A stretch of DNA of 64,000 nucleotides from Porphyra umbilicalis (GCA_002049455.2 KV918910.1:114475-178474); one strand, 5' to 3'; positions 44,655 through 55,140 are shown, counted from the first letter of the stretch. Notes: generated from the letters alone by a model not told the origin. Numbers and translations are program-made.

Positions 44655-46275
44655 GCAAGTGGGGAGAGCTCAACGCGGGGGGGCCGTCGCGGCCGGTGGG
44701 GGACGGGCGGCGGGGGGCGCCTTGTAGCCCGTCAATCGAGGGCAGGCGGGGGGGGGGGGTGGGGGCCAACCACCCACACCCGTGAACCATACGGAGGCGT
44801 GGATGCGAGGGGGATGGGGGCGGAGCGGTGCCCACCAAGCGCCGTGCGTGCCGCGCAGGCACCCGCGATGCGTGTCGGGAGCGCCCTGCGGCGCCGCGCG
44901 CGCGGGACGCGCCCCCACGGGGCGCGCACGCGCGGAACGACCCCACGGGGATCGCGCTTGCACGCGCGGGACGACCCTACGGGAATCGCGCGCGCGGGTG
45001 TCAACGGCGTGGAGCTCTGGTTTGTTCGCGGTCTCCTCTTCCTTTCGATTGCAAGGTCCTGGTGGTGTATTTATCCCGAATATATTCAGACTTGGTCGAC
45101 ACCTGGTGTTTGGGGCAGGGTTGAGAGGGGATAATTATAGACGGATTAATACACCTGAAATCTTCACTGTATTAATGCAAACCATGGATCGGCAGACTAT
45201 AATTATGCAACGTGTGCACCACTTGTTAGTCGTTGCTTTCCATTTACTCTAAAGTTGTATTTAAATACTATAATCGAAAATCGGCCACAACGCGCTCTGG
45301 CGACACAGCCAGTGCCGCCGCCCCCCGCAAAATGGCTGCCTGGCAATGCCCGCAGCGCCGCCCCCCCCCAGCGAGACGGCTGCCTGGCATTGCCTGCAGC
45401 TTCCCCCCCCCGCGAAACGGCTGCATTGCCCGCAGCGCCACCGTAAGCAGTACCCACTCGGGCTGAGGGGACCTTTTGCCAGCTGAGGGGACTGTCTGCT
45501 GTAAGACGCTTGCAAGTGGTCGCGATTGCATCTTTCTCATTGGGGGATCGGGTGGCGCTGGTAGCCCTCTGATTGGGTGTTCTGGAACAAATTTCAGTCA
45601 CCTCGACCTGGTCGTCTACTCGGCGGCGGCGAGAAGTACGAACCTCGGCATGGTGGAGATAGAGCTAGGGGTAGGGCGAGGGCGAAAGATAGGACTTGGT
45701 GGTGGCGTTCGCGACGGGGGGAGCGGAGCGGGGGGCGCCGCGGCCGGGTTTTGGCGGTCGCCGCAGGGGGAGCGGAGCGGGGGGCGCCGCGTCCCCGCCG
45801 CGGGGACGCGGCGCCCCCCGCTCCGCTCCCCCTGCGGACACAAGAGATCCCGGAGGGTGCTAAAATATTGACACGAACATTCACCGCAATGCAACCAGAA
45901 CATGCGATCTCGTGGATACATGCAGCCAACCGACTGGTGAGTGCACGTTCGACCATCCGCCCATGCCGGGCTCGCCCACCAACCTCAGCCACGCGCGACA
46001 GGTTGCTCGATGGCCATGGGGAACTCGCAGGGCTGTCGTCGCGCGCGGGCCCGCACCAGTCTGTACACAATAGAGTGAAACAGGACTCGATAGCGTGCTT
46101 TTCTGGGATGGGAGCGGCCTCTGGGAGTGTCTGTCTGTCTTCAACTGCCACCCCGCCAGCGCCGCGCTGCAGGAGCGAGTCGGTTTCCATCATCCCCCCG
46201 CGCTTACCCAGGCGCACACACGTCCCCCCCCCACTCACACCGTGCGCAGACTGGCCGCTCACTCACTTGGTCTCC
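44655..46275. other. Spacer with a long palindrome; no gene seen
   Basis: 44.65-45.0 kb is GC-rich with repeated GCGCGCGGGACGACCC-like words (two or three copies around 44.92-44.99 kb). 45.3-45.45 kb has repeated GGCTGCCTGGCA(A/T)TGCC words. No coding motif. The open frame running into the mariner pseudogene from 45577 has no support before 46279. Confidence 0.5.
45761..45837. repeat. Perfect 36 bp inverted repeat with 5 bp loop
   Basis: Left arm 45761-45796 and right arm 45802-45837 are exact reverse complements around the loop GCCGC. The arm begins CCGCAGGGGGAGCGGAGCGG. Half of the arm sequence also occurs once more just upstream at about 45717-45743. The arms are over 85% G+C. Confidence 0.95.
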
Positions 46276-46278
46276 ACA

Positions 46279-47313
46279 ATGGTTGTGCCCGAGAACGTGC
46301 GTGTGCTGATCGTGTGGCACGTCGTCCACCACAACATGCCCTGCGCTGACGCCACGCGGCTGTTTGGATGTGATGCAAGCTCCGTGTACACGTTCAAGGA
46401 GACCTACCTGGCGATCGCGGACCTGTGGCCCAACGGGTCGCGGCGCAACACCCACTACGACAACACTTTGTACGATGACGTTCTGAAGACGGCCATCATT
46501 GAGATTATCGAAGAACGTCCCGAGATATTTGTGCGCGAGGTGGACGACATTTTGCGGGCATTGCAGCAGCTACCTGGGTGGCCGGGCCAGCTCACCAGCT
46601 CGGCGTCCACCATCGATCGAGTGCTGCGGGCGGTCGGGTGCACGCACAAGCGGGTGATCACCCACTATAAGGAGCGCAACGACTACCTGCGCGTGCGGTG
46701 GGCCCGCCGGCGCAGCGGTCGCGCCCCGCTGGGGCAGCGGTCACACCGACTGCTGGGCAGCCCCCGCAACCGGCCACGCTTCACGGTGACCGTCGGCATC
46801 TCCTCGACGGGCGGGGTGCTCACCGAGTACATTATAGAGCACGCTGACGGTGGAAGCGGGCAAACCGAGTATGATTGACTCATGTTCATCCTCATTTTGC
46901 TGCCCAATACCAACCCGGCCTTCCCGCAGGCGGCCAACCACAACCAACAGATCAACTCAATTCTTCTGATTGACAATGCCACAATACACACTGCGCGCAT
47001 CGACGCATTCATCCGCGCCCATGGCCGTCGTGTGGTGCGGCTGCCTCCGTACAGCCCGGACTTTGCCCCTGTTGAGATGGTGTTCTCCAAGTTGAAGGCC
47101 AAGTTGGCCGAGATCTTTACCACGCATGACCTGGAGGCGGAGAGCAGGTTTGCTTTGCACATTGCGTGTTTGTCTGTGTTTCCCCAAGATTGCCGTGGGT
47201 ATTTCGCTGCGTGTCGCGACCACATGATGGCCGTGCTGCCAGAGTTAACCGGGCCTGGAGCTCCGTTAGAAGGGCTTCTCAACGGTGCCCCCGTGCCAAT
47301 GGACCCTTGGTGA
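46279..47313 (+). pseudogene. Tc1/mariner-like DDE transposase, broken
   Basis: From an ATG at 46279 the frame shows an N-terminal helix-turn-helix region (VRVLIVWHVVHHN, ATRLFGCDASSVY) and the joining region to RVITHYKERNDYLRVRWARR. It then jumps directly to RSGRAPLGQ and TVTVGISSTGG, so the segment that carries the first catalytic Asp is missing. After a TGA at 46876 the same frame continues with LLIDNATIHTA (second Asp) and LPPYSPDFAPVEMVFSKLK (third acidic residue) and ends at 47313. A missing catalytic segment and a stop mark it as inactive. No terminal inverted repeats were found by eye. Confidence 0.85.
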
Positions 47314-47457
47314 CATTTTCTATTCGATACTTCAAGCATCTCTTTCACAGAATCATCAAAAGCCAATCAGCTGCAGCGGTAAAGGAAGAAAAAAAGTCTG
47401 AAGAACCTCAACGGCAGCGAAAGAATGGAAATGCACTTCTGGACGGCGAGTAGCCAC

Positions 47458-47823
47458 TGTGGCAACAAAGAAGGCGCGAACAAATACCCTAGAACCACAC
47501 TGACAGTACAAAACAGAAGGACCTAAAGGGTCAACCTACCGAGAGGACCTAGACGGCGCAAAGGCGCTCAAAGGCTAGGACTCGAGAGGAACGCCAAGAT
47601 TTAGATGGCGAGCAAGACGGGGCGGCGCGGGGCAAGGCCGGCGCCGTAATAACAAGACGAAAACATACGAAAAGGAGAGACGAAAGAGTAACCCCTGGCC
47701 CGAATAGGGGGGCTACTTAGGGAGGGACAGCCGTCCCACAGGCCGCAATCCGAAGTACGGAGAGACGGGCGCAAGTCCCGGCAGGGGTATAAGTACTGGA
47801 CTTAGCCCCTGCCGAATGCAACA
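47458..47823 (-). repeat. 3' LTR of the minus-strand chromovirus, 366 bp
   Basis: In element orientation it starts TGTTGC and ends GCCACA. The left edge is set by where similarity to the right LTR begins, the right edge by the TG start and the adjoining purine tract. It contains a TATAAG on the + strand at 47788-47793 that lies inside an 8 bp perfect inverted repeat (GGCAGGGG at 47780 and CCCCTGCC at 47806). Confidence 0.85.
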
Positions 47824-47830
47824 CCCCCCT
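47824..47830 (-). other. Polypurine tract
   Basis: In element orientation AGGGGGG lies directly before the LTR start TGTTGC, where plus-strand DNA synthesis would be primed. Confidence 0.65.
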
Positions 47831-47905
47831 CGGGCCAAGACCTGGCGGTCACCCGCCAGCAAGGACGGATGCGGGGCCGCTCGGGCCGAGCAGCCCCGCG
47901 GGGGT

Positions 47906-48078
47906 CGCCAGCGCGAGGGCGCAGGGCGGGGCCACCAGGCGACGCGGACCGCGTGGGGGCGGCGCGCGTGCAGCACGCGGCGGCGAGCGGCGCCAGCGCG
48001 AGGGCGCAGGGCGGGGCCACCAGGCGACGCGGACCGCGTGGGGGCGCGCGCGCAGGCAGCACGCGGCGGCGAGCGGCG
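47906..48078. repeat. 85 bp direct duplication between LTR and antisense ORF
   Basis: The segment beginning CGCCAGCGCGAGGGCGCAGG at 47906 is repeated at 47991 with a short indel near its end. It sits in the leader of the + strand ORF at 48240. Confidence 0.85.
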
Positions 48079-48239
48079 GCGAGGCGGTCATACCGCCGTG
48101 CGGGGACCGGCGGGGGCAGCGTTGAAGAACGCGGGGCGCCGGCGGCGGAGGGCAACGACGGGGACGACGACGCGGTCGGCGGCGACGGAGGCAGCACGCG
48201 CGGACGCCATCGGCGTGGGCGTGCTGCCGACTTGGGCGG

Positions 48240-50726
48240 ATGGCGGCGACCGGGGAAGCGGCGGCGATGGTCTACATCGCGCCTTCCTTGCGGGACGCGT
48301 TGAGGGCGGGGCTGCGGCGGTACGCCGAGTGCGTATTGGCGGACCACGACGAGGTGCCGGAGCGGGAGCGGGTGCCGGGGCCAGACCCGCGGAACCAGCC
48401 GGCGGTCGAGCGCATGCAGGCCGGCGTACGCATGGCGTACTGGCACGGCGGCATCCACGAGGTGCACTCGCAGCGGTGCGATGGCGAGTTGGCCGTCCGC
48501 TTCAGCCGCGAGGTGGCGCGCTTCGGGACGGCGTTGCCGTCGTGGTTCGTCCGGACGGCGTACGCCTTCGTGAGGGTGAACGAGAACGAGGCGGTCCTCC
48601 GCGAGTGGGTGCCTTGGGTGGCGCACTGCTGGGGCCGCCTTATGAGCCTCATGCCGGACGCGGTGACCTCACCGGCTGAGTACCTGACGGAGTTGTCGCT
48701 TCCGTATCTACGGACGTCGGCGGACCTCGGGTATGTGCAGGCCGCCGAGGCGCAGCACCGGGAGGCGATGGACGCGGCGGCGTACTACTACGAAGAGGCT
48801 GCGGACAAGAACACCCGTCGTGTGGACGCGGGGGCGGCGCCACGGGCGGTCCTGCCGTACGAGTGCCCGGACATCAGCTCCTGGCCGAAACCCAAGCGGT
48901 GTGGGCGGGACCTGACGCTCCTTTTGGCGGAGGGCGACCGCGTGGCGGTAAACCAAGTGCGGAAGGAGGTGGACGTTCGGGCGCGCAAGGGCGACGACGT
49001 CCCGTATCTGATGACGGCCGGCCACCATGCCAAGGGCTTGAACCGAGCCGGCTGGCGGCGCGTGCCGGAGGCGCTGGGCGAGTTGGAGCTGCCGCGGGGG
49101 CTGCACGTGGCGTACCCCACCGTGCTGTCGTACTATTTCGACCGCATGATGGGGGACGACCGCAGCTGCCTGTGGGACATGTACGTGGTGGAGCGCGTGC
49201 AGCTCACCGCCATCGCGCTGCTGGCGGACCTCGCCGGCGGGCGGGTCCACCGCATCTCCCCAGCCCTTCTCCACCGGCTGGAGCGTCTCCGGCTGGACGA
49301 CATGGCGGAGGGGAGTGCGGACGAGCACGCCCGGCTGCAGAGGCTGCTCCAAGGCATGGCGGTGCTGCTCCCCAAATGGGGAGACGTGGTGTCGGCTGCG
49401 GGTTTGCCGCTCGGGCAGACGCCGTTGCCGCCGGAGGCGGACGACGCGGCGAACCCATACGGGTCTCGACTAGCGTTGGACGCTAGGGGCGTCGATTTCC
49501 CAAGTCGGGCCGAGAGCGCGACGTCGCGGAGCTCCACGGCGCGGGGGCCGCCGGGGGCGTCCGGGAACGTGGGGGCGGGGCCCACCCGGGGCGGGGGCAG
49601 CGACGCGGCCCGGGAGGACGCGGCGGCGGCAGGCTCGGGATCGCCGTCATGGCGGGCCGTGTCGCCGTCGCGGTCGTCGCCGAGGGTGCGTGCCCGGGAC
49701 GACGCCCAGTCGGTGCCGTCGCGGTCCCCGTCGCGGTCGTCGCCGAGGGGGCGGGCCCGGGACGACGCCCAGTGGGTGCCGTCGCGGTCCCCGTCGGCGT
49801 CGGCGTCGACCACGCGGACACGATCGCCCGTTCGGGAGTCGTCACGTCGGGCAACGGGGTCGCGCCGGGCACCGTCGCCTCAAAGGCCGCGAGCGGGGCC
49901 GCGCCGGTCGCGGTCACCTACGCCCCCGCCGCGACGCACGCGGACACCGCCGCCGGTACGCGGGACGCCTCGCCCTCGGCGCGGGCCGACGCCGGGACGG
50001 GAAACGCCGCCGCCGGCGCCGTCGCAACGGAGTGGCGCGGCGGCGATGGGGGAATCCGCGGGTGGTAGCCAGCGGTCGTGGTCACCGCCAACGGCGTCGA
50101 CGCGCCGGCGGAAGCCGCCGGCGTCCGGTGGAGCTTCCGGGCGGGCGGACGGCGGCGGGGCGGCGCCCCGACCGGGCGACGCGCGGCGCGGCCGGTCGCC
50201 GGTCGGTGCCGATGGGGCGGCCCGGTCGACCGCGGGGGCAACCGGGTCGCGGCAGAGCGGGGGGACCACGCGGGGGAAACGCCCGAGGTCGTCCGAGGGG
50301 CAGGAGGTGGAGCCCCCCTACGCGGCGCACCACAAGTGGTACCGCGTGGGGTCCATTGCGCCTGAAGGCGACGCGCTCCGGGCGCACCTTTCGGCGGCGG
50401 CCGTGAAGCGCTTGGCCGCGGCGGGCGGCGCGCCGGCTGGCGCCGTGGGGCTGGCGATCAGCCGGGTGCTGCGTAGTGGCGTGGACCGGCTGCACGCGTC
50501 CCTGCGGACGTCTAGCGACCGCACGATGGCGGAGGCGATGGACGGCGTCGTCAAGGTCGTCAAAGAACTCCGCCGCGCGACGCACCTGGAGGACGACATT
50601 GGTCGTATCCTGGACGAAGTGCGGGCGGCGGACCGCGTGGCCTCTGCCGACGAGCGGTTCGTCTATGACGACAGCGACGAGTCGGGGGGCGAGCGGCCCA
50701 CGGGTCCTCGGCAGCGGCACCGCTAA
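48240..50726 (+). CDS. Long antisense ORF inside the chromovirus, unrecognised protein
   Basis: 828 codons on the strand opposite to gag and pol, between pol and the 3' LTR. Residues 1-400 have a natural, Trp/Tyr/Phe/Met-containing composition (for example TAYAFVRVNENEAVLREWV, WVAHCWGRLMSLMPD, AAYYYEEAADKN) and strong G/C at third codon positions. Residues about 440-640 are Ser/Arg/Pro-rich with RARDDAQ twice and SPSRSSPR-type repeats. The end is helical and acidic (MAEAMDGVVKVVKELRRA, FVYDDSDES). Its TAA at 50724-50726 overlaps the pol TAG at 50723-50725 within CTAA. A second possible start is Met10. No family is recognised. The nearest + strand TATA-like site is in the LTR, 450 bp upstream. 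Antisense extra ORFs are known in some plant Ty3/gypsy lineages; no homology is claimed here. Confidence 0.7.
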   Translation: MAATGEAAAMVYIAPSLRDALRAGLRRYAECVLADHDEVPERERVPGPDPRNQPAVERMQAGVRMAYWHGGIHEVHSQRCDGELAVRFSREVARFGTALPSWFVRTAYAFVRVNENEAVLREWVPWVAHCWGRLMSLMPDAVTSPAEYLTELSLPYLRTSADLGYVQAAEAQHREAMDAAAYYYEEAADKNTRRVDAGAAPRAVLPYECPDISSWPKPKRCGRDLTLLLAEGDRVAVNQVRKEVDVRARKGDDVPYLMTAGHHAKGLNRAGWRRVPEALGELELPRGLHVAYPTVLSYYFDRMMGDDRSCLWDMYVVERVQLTAIALLADLAGGRVHRISPALLHRLERLRLDDMAEGSADEHARLQRLLQGMAVLLPKWGDVVSAAGLPLGQTPLPPEADDAANPYGSRLALDARGVDFPSRAESATSRSSTARGPPGASGNVGAGPTRGGGSDAAREDAAAAGSGSPSWRAVSPSRSSPRVRARDDAQSVPSRSPSRSSPRGRARDDAQWVPSRSPSASASTTRTRSPVRESSRRATGSRRAPSPQRPRAGPRRSRSPTPPPRRTRTPPPVRGTPRPRRGPTPGRETPPPAPSQRSGAAAMGESAGGSQRSWSPPTASTRRRKPPASGGASGRADGGGAAPRPGDARRGRSPVGADGAARSTAGATGSRQSGGTTRGKRPRSSEGQEVEPPYAAHHKWYRVGSIAPEGDALRAHLSAAAVKRLAAAGGAPAGAVGLAISRVLRSGVDRLHASLRTSSDRTMAEAMDGVVKVVKELRRATHLEDDIGRILDEVRAADRVASADERFVYDDSDESGGERPTGPRQRHR

Positions 50727-53155
50727 GCGGTGGCGCAGGCGTTGACCCGTAAGGTGTGGGCCTTCTCAAAGCGGAAGATCACGACGCGCCACACGGGCGG
50801 CGGGGAGGAGGCGGTGCGGCCTGCCACCGTGAACGTAGGATAGGGGGGGTTGAGTTGCACCCGAGCGGCGCAGTAGCGCGTCGGGAGCGTCCACCAGGAC
50901 TGGTGTTGCCAGCGCGGGGCGACGAGGGTGATGTCACATGGATAGGAGGTGATGCGGGCGAGGACCTGCGGTAGGAAAGAAAAGGGGGGGTTGGCCCACC
51001 CGTTCTCGACCGCCCAGTCGACCGAGAACGCCGCGGCGCAGCCGCGCGCGGCGTCCGCGGGGGACAGGGGCAGGAACCGGGGTAGATGGGTGGCCGAGGC
51101 GGTGGTAAACAGGTCGACCGTATGGGGGCCCCAGACCGCGTCGAGTTTCTCGAAGGCGGGGCGGCCCAATGCCCAGTGGGCAGCCGGCGGGTCGTCGGGA
51201 AACTCCGCGAGGAGGGAGGATGCCCAAAGGGCAGGGACGGTCTCCTCGTGGCTTGCCGCTGGGGACGCCCAGCGCACATCGACGAGCATGGCACCCGTCT
51301 CGTCGGTGTGCTGCTGGACCGCGACGCAGACCCAATTGGGTTGCCGCGGGGGCGGGGCGAGGACGACCGGCGTCGTCGGGAAGGCGTCGTCGGGGAGCGT
51401 AAACTTCTTCTGCTTCGCTAAGCGGATGACGAGATGTTTCGGTAAACCCGAAATGGGTTCCCACGAATCATCGCCCCGGCCATAAGTGGCCCACCGAACT
51501 TTCGCCACGATGCCGTTATCGGTGTCGTGGCGAATAGCCAACAGCCGGTCGATTTCCCAGGTCGGATCCTCATTGGAGGAATTCACGTCGGGGAGCGGGG
51601 CCTGTGTAAGCCGATGCGGCTGGGCATCCGGTCCCGGCACCGGGCGCGGTGCCGGTGTGACGTCGTTACTGTTGACCCGTCCTTCGCCATCGCCTTGGTC
51701 GATTACGAAGTAGGTGCCGTCCGTATCGAGAATCTCGAACGGGCCAAGGGCCTTGGGCAGCAGCTTGTGCCCCCCGCGGTGGGAGCGGAGGTAGACGAAG
51801 TCACCGACCACCAGGTCCTTGTTCTTCGGCCGTACCCGGCTGTCCCAGTCTCGCTTATAGCGTGCCTGGTACTTGTCGAGGGAAGCGCGCACCGTCGGGA
51901 TGAGCTTTTTCAAGCCCTGGATGATGGCGCGCTTCACCATGAGCGGGGAGCCATCGGCGGATGCCAGCGGGGACGAGCCAGCGAGGCCCTCAACCGTGAG
52001 GTTGGGCATACGGCGGGGGATCAGGAGGTCGAACGGCGCCATACCGGTGGCCCTATGCGGGCAGGTGTTGTACGCCAGGCTCAGGGCGGGGAGGAGGCGA
52101 TCCCACTGTCGCGGGTGCTCCTCACAGAAGGCCCGGATCTGGTTCAGCAGCGTACGGTTATACCGTTCCACCTGACCGTTGGTCTGCGGATGGTAAGGCG
52201 TCGTGTACTTGCACCTCGTGCCCAACATCTTCATGACGGCGCGGAAGAACGCGTTGTCCATCTGTCGACCCTGGTCCGATAGGACGCAGTCGGGGGGCCC
52301 GTAGGCTGCGACCCATGCGGTCAGGAACGCCGACGCGACCGTGACGGCGGTGATACGTCGGAGCGCAACCGTACGGGTTAGCTTCGAGAAGCGGTCGGAC
52401 ATGACGAACACATACCGGTTGCCGTCGACCGTGTTGAGCAGCGGTCCGAGGATGTCAATGCCAACCTCGGTCAACGGTTCCTTTGGCGGGAACAGGGTCA
52501 TGGGGGACGTATGCCGTCGCTCCTGCAGCCGGTTCTTCGCGCACGGCGGGCACTGCCGGACGAAGTCGTACAGGTCGACGATCATCGACTCCCAATAGAA
52601 GCAACGCTTCATGGCGGCGTACATCCGCTGCACCCCAGGGTGACCTTTGGTCGTCGGGTAGCGCTCGAGGCCCATCACGCGGGAGCGTAGGGCCTCGGGG
52701 ATGTATACTTGCATAACGTCCGTCGTCGGCTGACGGCGCACGAGGCGGCCTTCCTCATCGAGGACAAACCGCGTCGGCTTTCCCGAGTCGATCACGGCGC
52801 GTAGCTGCTGGCATCGGCCATCCGCGCCTTGTGCGCGAAGGAGCTCCTCCGCTGTGATAGGGGGAGGCGGTACCGGCGCCGAGAAGTTGTTGGCGTCCGT
52901 GCCCCTTGCGGCCTGAGCCAGCAGGAAGCATGGGATGTCGTCGTCCAGCTTCTTCTTGTCCAGACCCGTCGTGGGTAGGCGGGACAGGGCATCGGGGAGG
53001 TGGTTGTTCGCTTCCTTCTTGTACCTCACCTCGAAGTCGAACTCCGCTAGGCGGAGGCGCCAACGGAGCAGACGACCGGTGGCCGTCTTCAGCCGGTAGA
53101 TCCAACTGAGGCATTCGTGGTCGGTACGCACCGTGAACCGCGAGCCCTCCACTTA
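50723..53155 (-). CDS. pol: Chromovirus pol, second part: RNase H end, integrase, chromodomain, extra domain
   Basis: The frame continues that of the RT segment after a TAA at 53153-53155. It starts in RNase H (VRTDHECLSWIY), then the integrase zinc site (GHPGVQRMY, CPPCAKN; the first His position reads Arg), the core with VGIDILGPL, VLSDQGRQ and NGQVERYNR (complete Asp-Asp-Glu triad), the GDFVYLRSH segment, and a chromodomain (EIDRLLAIRH, VAKVRW, DSWEPISGLP, about 51.55-51.4 kb). From 51136 to 50862 comes a further domain: GPHTVDLF, LPRF, NGWANPPFSFLPQVL, TLVAPRW. Integrase inserts the cDNA; the chromodomain may target heterochromatin. It ends at 50723, overlapping the antisense ORF stop. 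Confidence 0.85.
50862..51136 (-). other. DIRS/N6-methylase-like domain after the chromodomain
   Basis: Within pol, the pattern GPHTVDLF - LPRF - NPPFSFLPQVL - TLVAPRW is that of the region after RNase H in DIRS-type elements (DLFA...LPRF...PPFxLIxxVL...LVxPxW). The Asn-Pro-Pro-Phe core is also typical of N6-adenine methylases. A degraded version follows the chromodomain of the + strand element at 21.02-21.43 kb. Function is inferred only. Confidence 0.55.
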
Positions 53156-55003
53156 GTGTCGGAGGTGGAGCACAGCCCAGACGAGGCCCAGGCACTCCTT
53201 CTCGGTGGCCGAATAGTTGCGTTGCTCGGGCTGCAGGGCGCGGCTGTAGAACCCCACGGGTTTCAGCTGGCCGTCCTGCTGCTCTTGGAGCAGAGCGCAG
53301 CCCAACTGGGTGTCGCACGCATCGACGTCGATGGTGAAGGGCGCTCCGCGGCGGGGGAGCGCCAGGACCGGCGGATGAAGCAGCGCGTCGCGTAGGCGCG
53401 TGAACGCTGCGGCCTGCGTCTCGGTGAACGTCGGGAGCGTGTCGCCGTACGCCTTGGTTGTCAGCTGGTTTAGGGGCGCTGCGATCCGTGCGTAGTTCGC
53501 GACGAAGCGGCGGTACACGTTCCACATGCCGAGGAAGCTACGCAATTGCGTCTTTGTTCGCGGGTGACCTACCTTCGCGAGCGCCTCCAGGTTCTTGTTG
53601 TGCACCCGCATCTCCCCAGGGGATATGATGTGCCCGAGGTACTCGACGGACGTCTGGAAGAACTGGCACTTCTTGGCCTTCAACGTGACGCCGGCCCGAC
53701 CCAAGCGGGTCAGGGCTTCGTCGAGCGCTTTCACGTGGTTCTCCGGGGTGTCGGAGAAGACGATGACATCGTCGAGGTAGACAAGGCACGTTTGCCAGGT
53801 CATCCTGGACAGGATGATGTCGAGGGCACGTTGGAAGGTCGCGGGAGCGTTGGTGAGGCCGAAGGCCATCTTCAGGTACTCGTACGTGCCCATGTGGCAG
53901 GTGAAAGCGGTCTTGTCGATGTCGTCCAGGGCCATGGGTATCTGCCAATACCCGGCATTGCAGTCGAGCGTTGAGAAGACGCGGGCGTCTCCCAGCGAGT
54001 CGATGCAATCCTCCATCCGCGGGATGGGATAGGAGTCCTTCTTGGTCACTGCATTGAGACGACAGTAGTCGACGCAAAAGCGTGGCGACCCGTCATTCTT
54101 GGGGACGACAACGACAGGGCTTGCCCATTCACTGGTACTTGGTCGGACGACCTTGGCTTCCAGCATCCGATTGACCTCGTCACGGATCATGTCACGGGCA
54201 TGGTGACCCGCGCGGTACGGTTGCTGCCGTATCGGCTTCGTCCCGGGTTGGACCTCCACGCGGTGGACGGTGGCGTCGATGGAGCCGAGCGTCCCGTCCA
54301 GCATATACGCATGGCGGCGGATGAGTGCCTGGACATCCGGGAGTAGCCGGTCGGGTACGCCAGAGAGATAGACTTGGTCTAGCACCGCTTCTGCGGCCGC
54401 GGTGGGCGATGCCGCGTCGTCAGTGACGAGCAGGCAGTCGACATCGTCGACCGGGATAACGGTAGCGAGGATAGTTCCCTTGCGGAGGCAGACCGGTTTG
54501 TCGCAGAGGTTAGCGACTTCAACGCTGAAGCGTTGCCCCGGGACAACGACGGCCAGGCCACGCGACGTTTGACAGCGGTGATGCTTGTGAAGGCGGTTGT
54601 ACGGCGCGACTAGGACCTGACCAGCGAGGTCGGCGGTGACCAGCAGGGCCGTACGGGTTTGCGGGGGCAGCACCCGCCGCTGCGCGAGGCGCACCGTCGC
54701 ATCCCTCGGGGATCGGCGGCGTTCTTTCTTGCCGCGTGCCGTGCACGATAAGATGGGCACCGAAGCATCGGTGGACCATCTGACGCGTTGACGGCGCGGG
54801 TAGAGCGCCTCGACATGGCGGTTGATGAAACTGGTGCCGAGCAGCACAGGGACGGCGAGGCGCGGGACGACGACAAAGTCGACGTCCGTGGCGAAGCCAC
54901 CGGAGCGCAGGCGCAGGGTGATCATGCCTCGGGCGGAGATAGGGTTTTTATTTGCGCCACAATGTGGGGCAAATGAGGGCGTCGATGCAACCGCCGCTCC
55001 CAA
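53156..55003 (-). CDS. pol: Chromovirus pol, first part: protease end, RT, RNase H
   Basis: The frame begins inside the protease (VPVLLGTSFINRHVEAL is its C-terminal hydrophobic block) and runs through RT: PIRQQPYRAG, VVPKNDGSPRFCVDYCRLN, FSTLDCNAGYWQIP, FGLTNAPATFQRALD, the catalytic CLVYLDDVIVF, and LGHIISPGEM, then RNase H with TIDVDACDTQLGC and TEKECLGLVWAVLHLRH. All RT catalytic residues are present. A single TAA at 53153 interrupts RNase H where relatives have an aromatic residue. The TTG-type beginning at 55003 is only the limit of the open frame, not a true start. Confidence 0.88.
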
Positions 55004-55140
55004 CCCTTGGGCAGGGCGTCCACCCGAATGATCGAGGGCCCGGCGCCTGTATCCAGGGTCGGTGCATCAGCCGCATGCGAGCCTCGTCAAAGCCGAGGGC
55101 CGCGGGGATGGTATACTGCCGGTATACAGGAGCCAAGACA
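54990..55140 (-). pseudogene. Gag-protease-pol junction with frame changes
   Basis: The protease is spread over three frames. Its upstream block (QYTIPAALGFDEARM) lies in one frame, the active site LDTGAGPSIIRVD (about 55056-55018) in the gag frame after the gag stop at 55087, and the rest in the pol frame, one base back. The catalytic Asp-Thr-Gly is intact. Repeated switching at non-slippery sequence points to indels rather than to a programmed frameshift. Confidence 0.65.

Noticed and set aside
55003..55087. Programmed -1 frameshift between gag/protease and pol
   Set aside because: The frame relation between the DTG block and RT is -1, but no slippery heptamer is visible, there is a stop between gag and protease, and a further frame change lies upstream. 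Indels explain it better.
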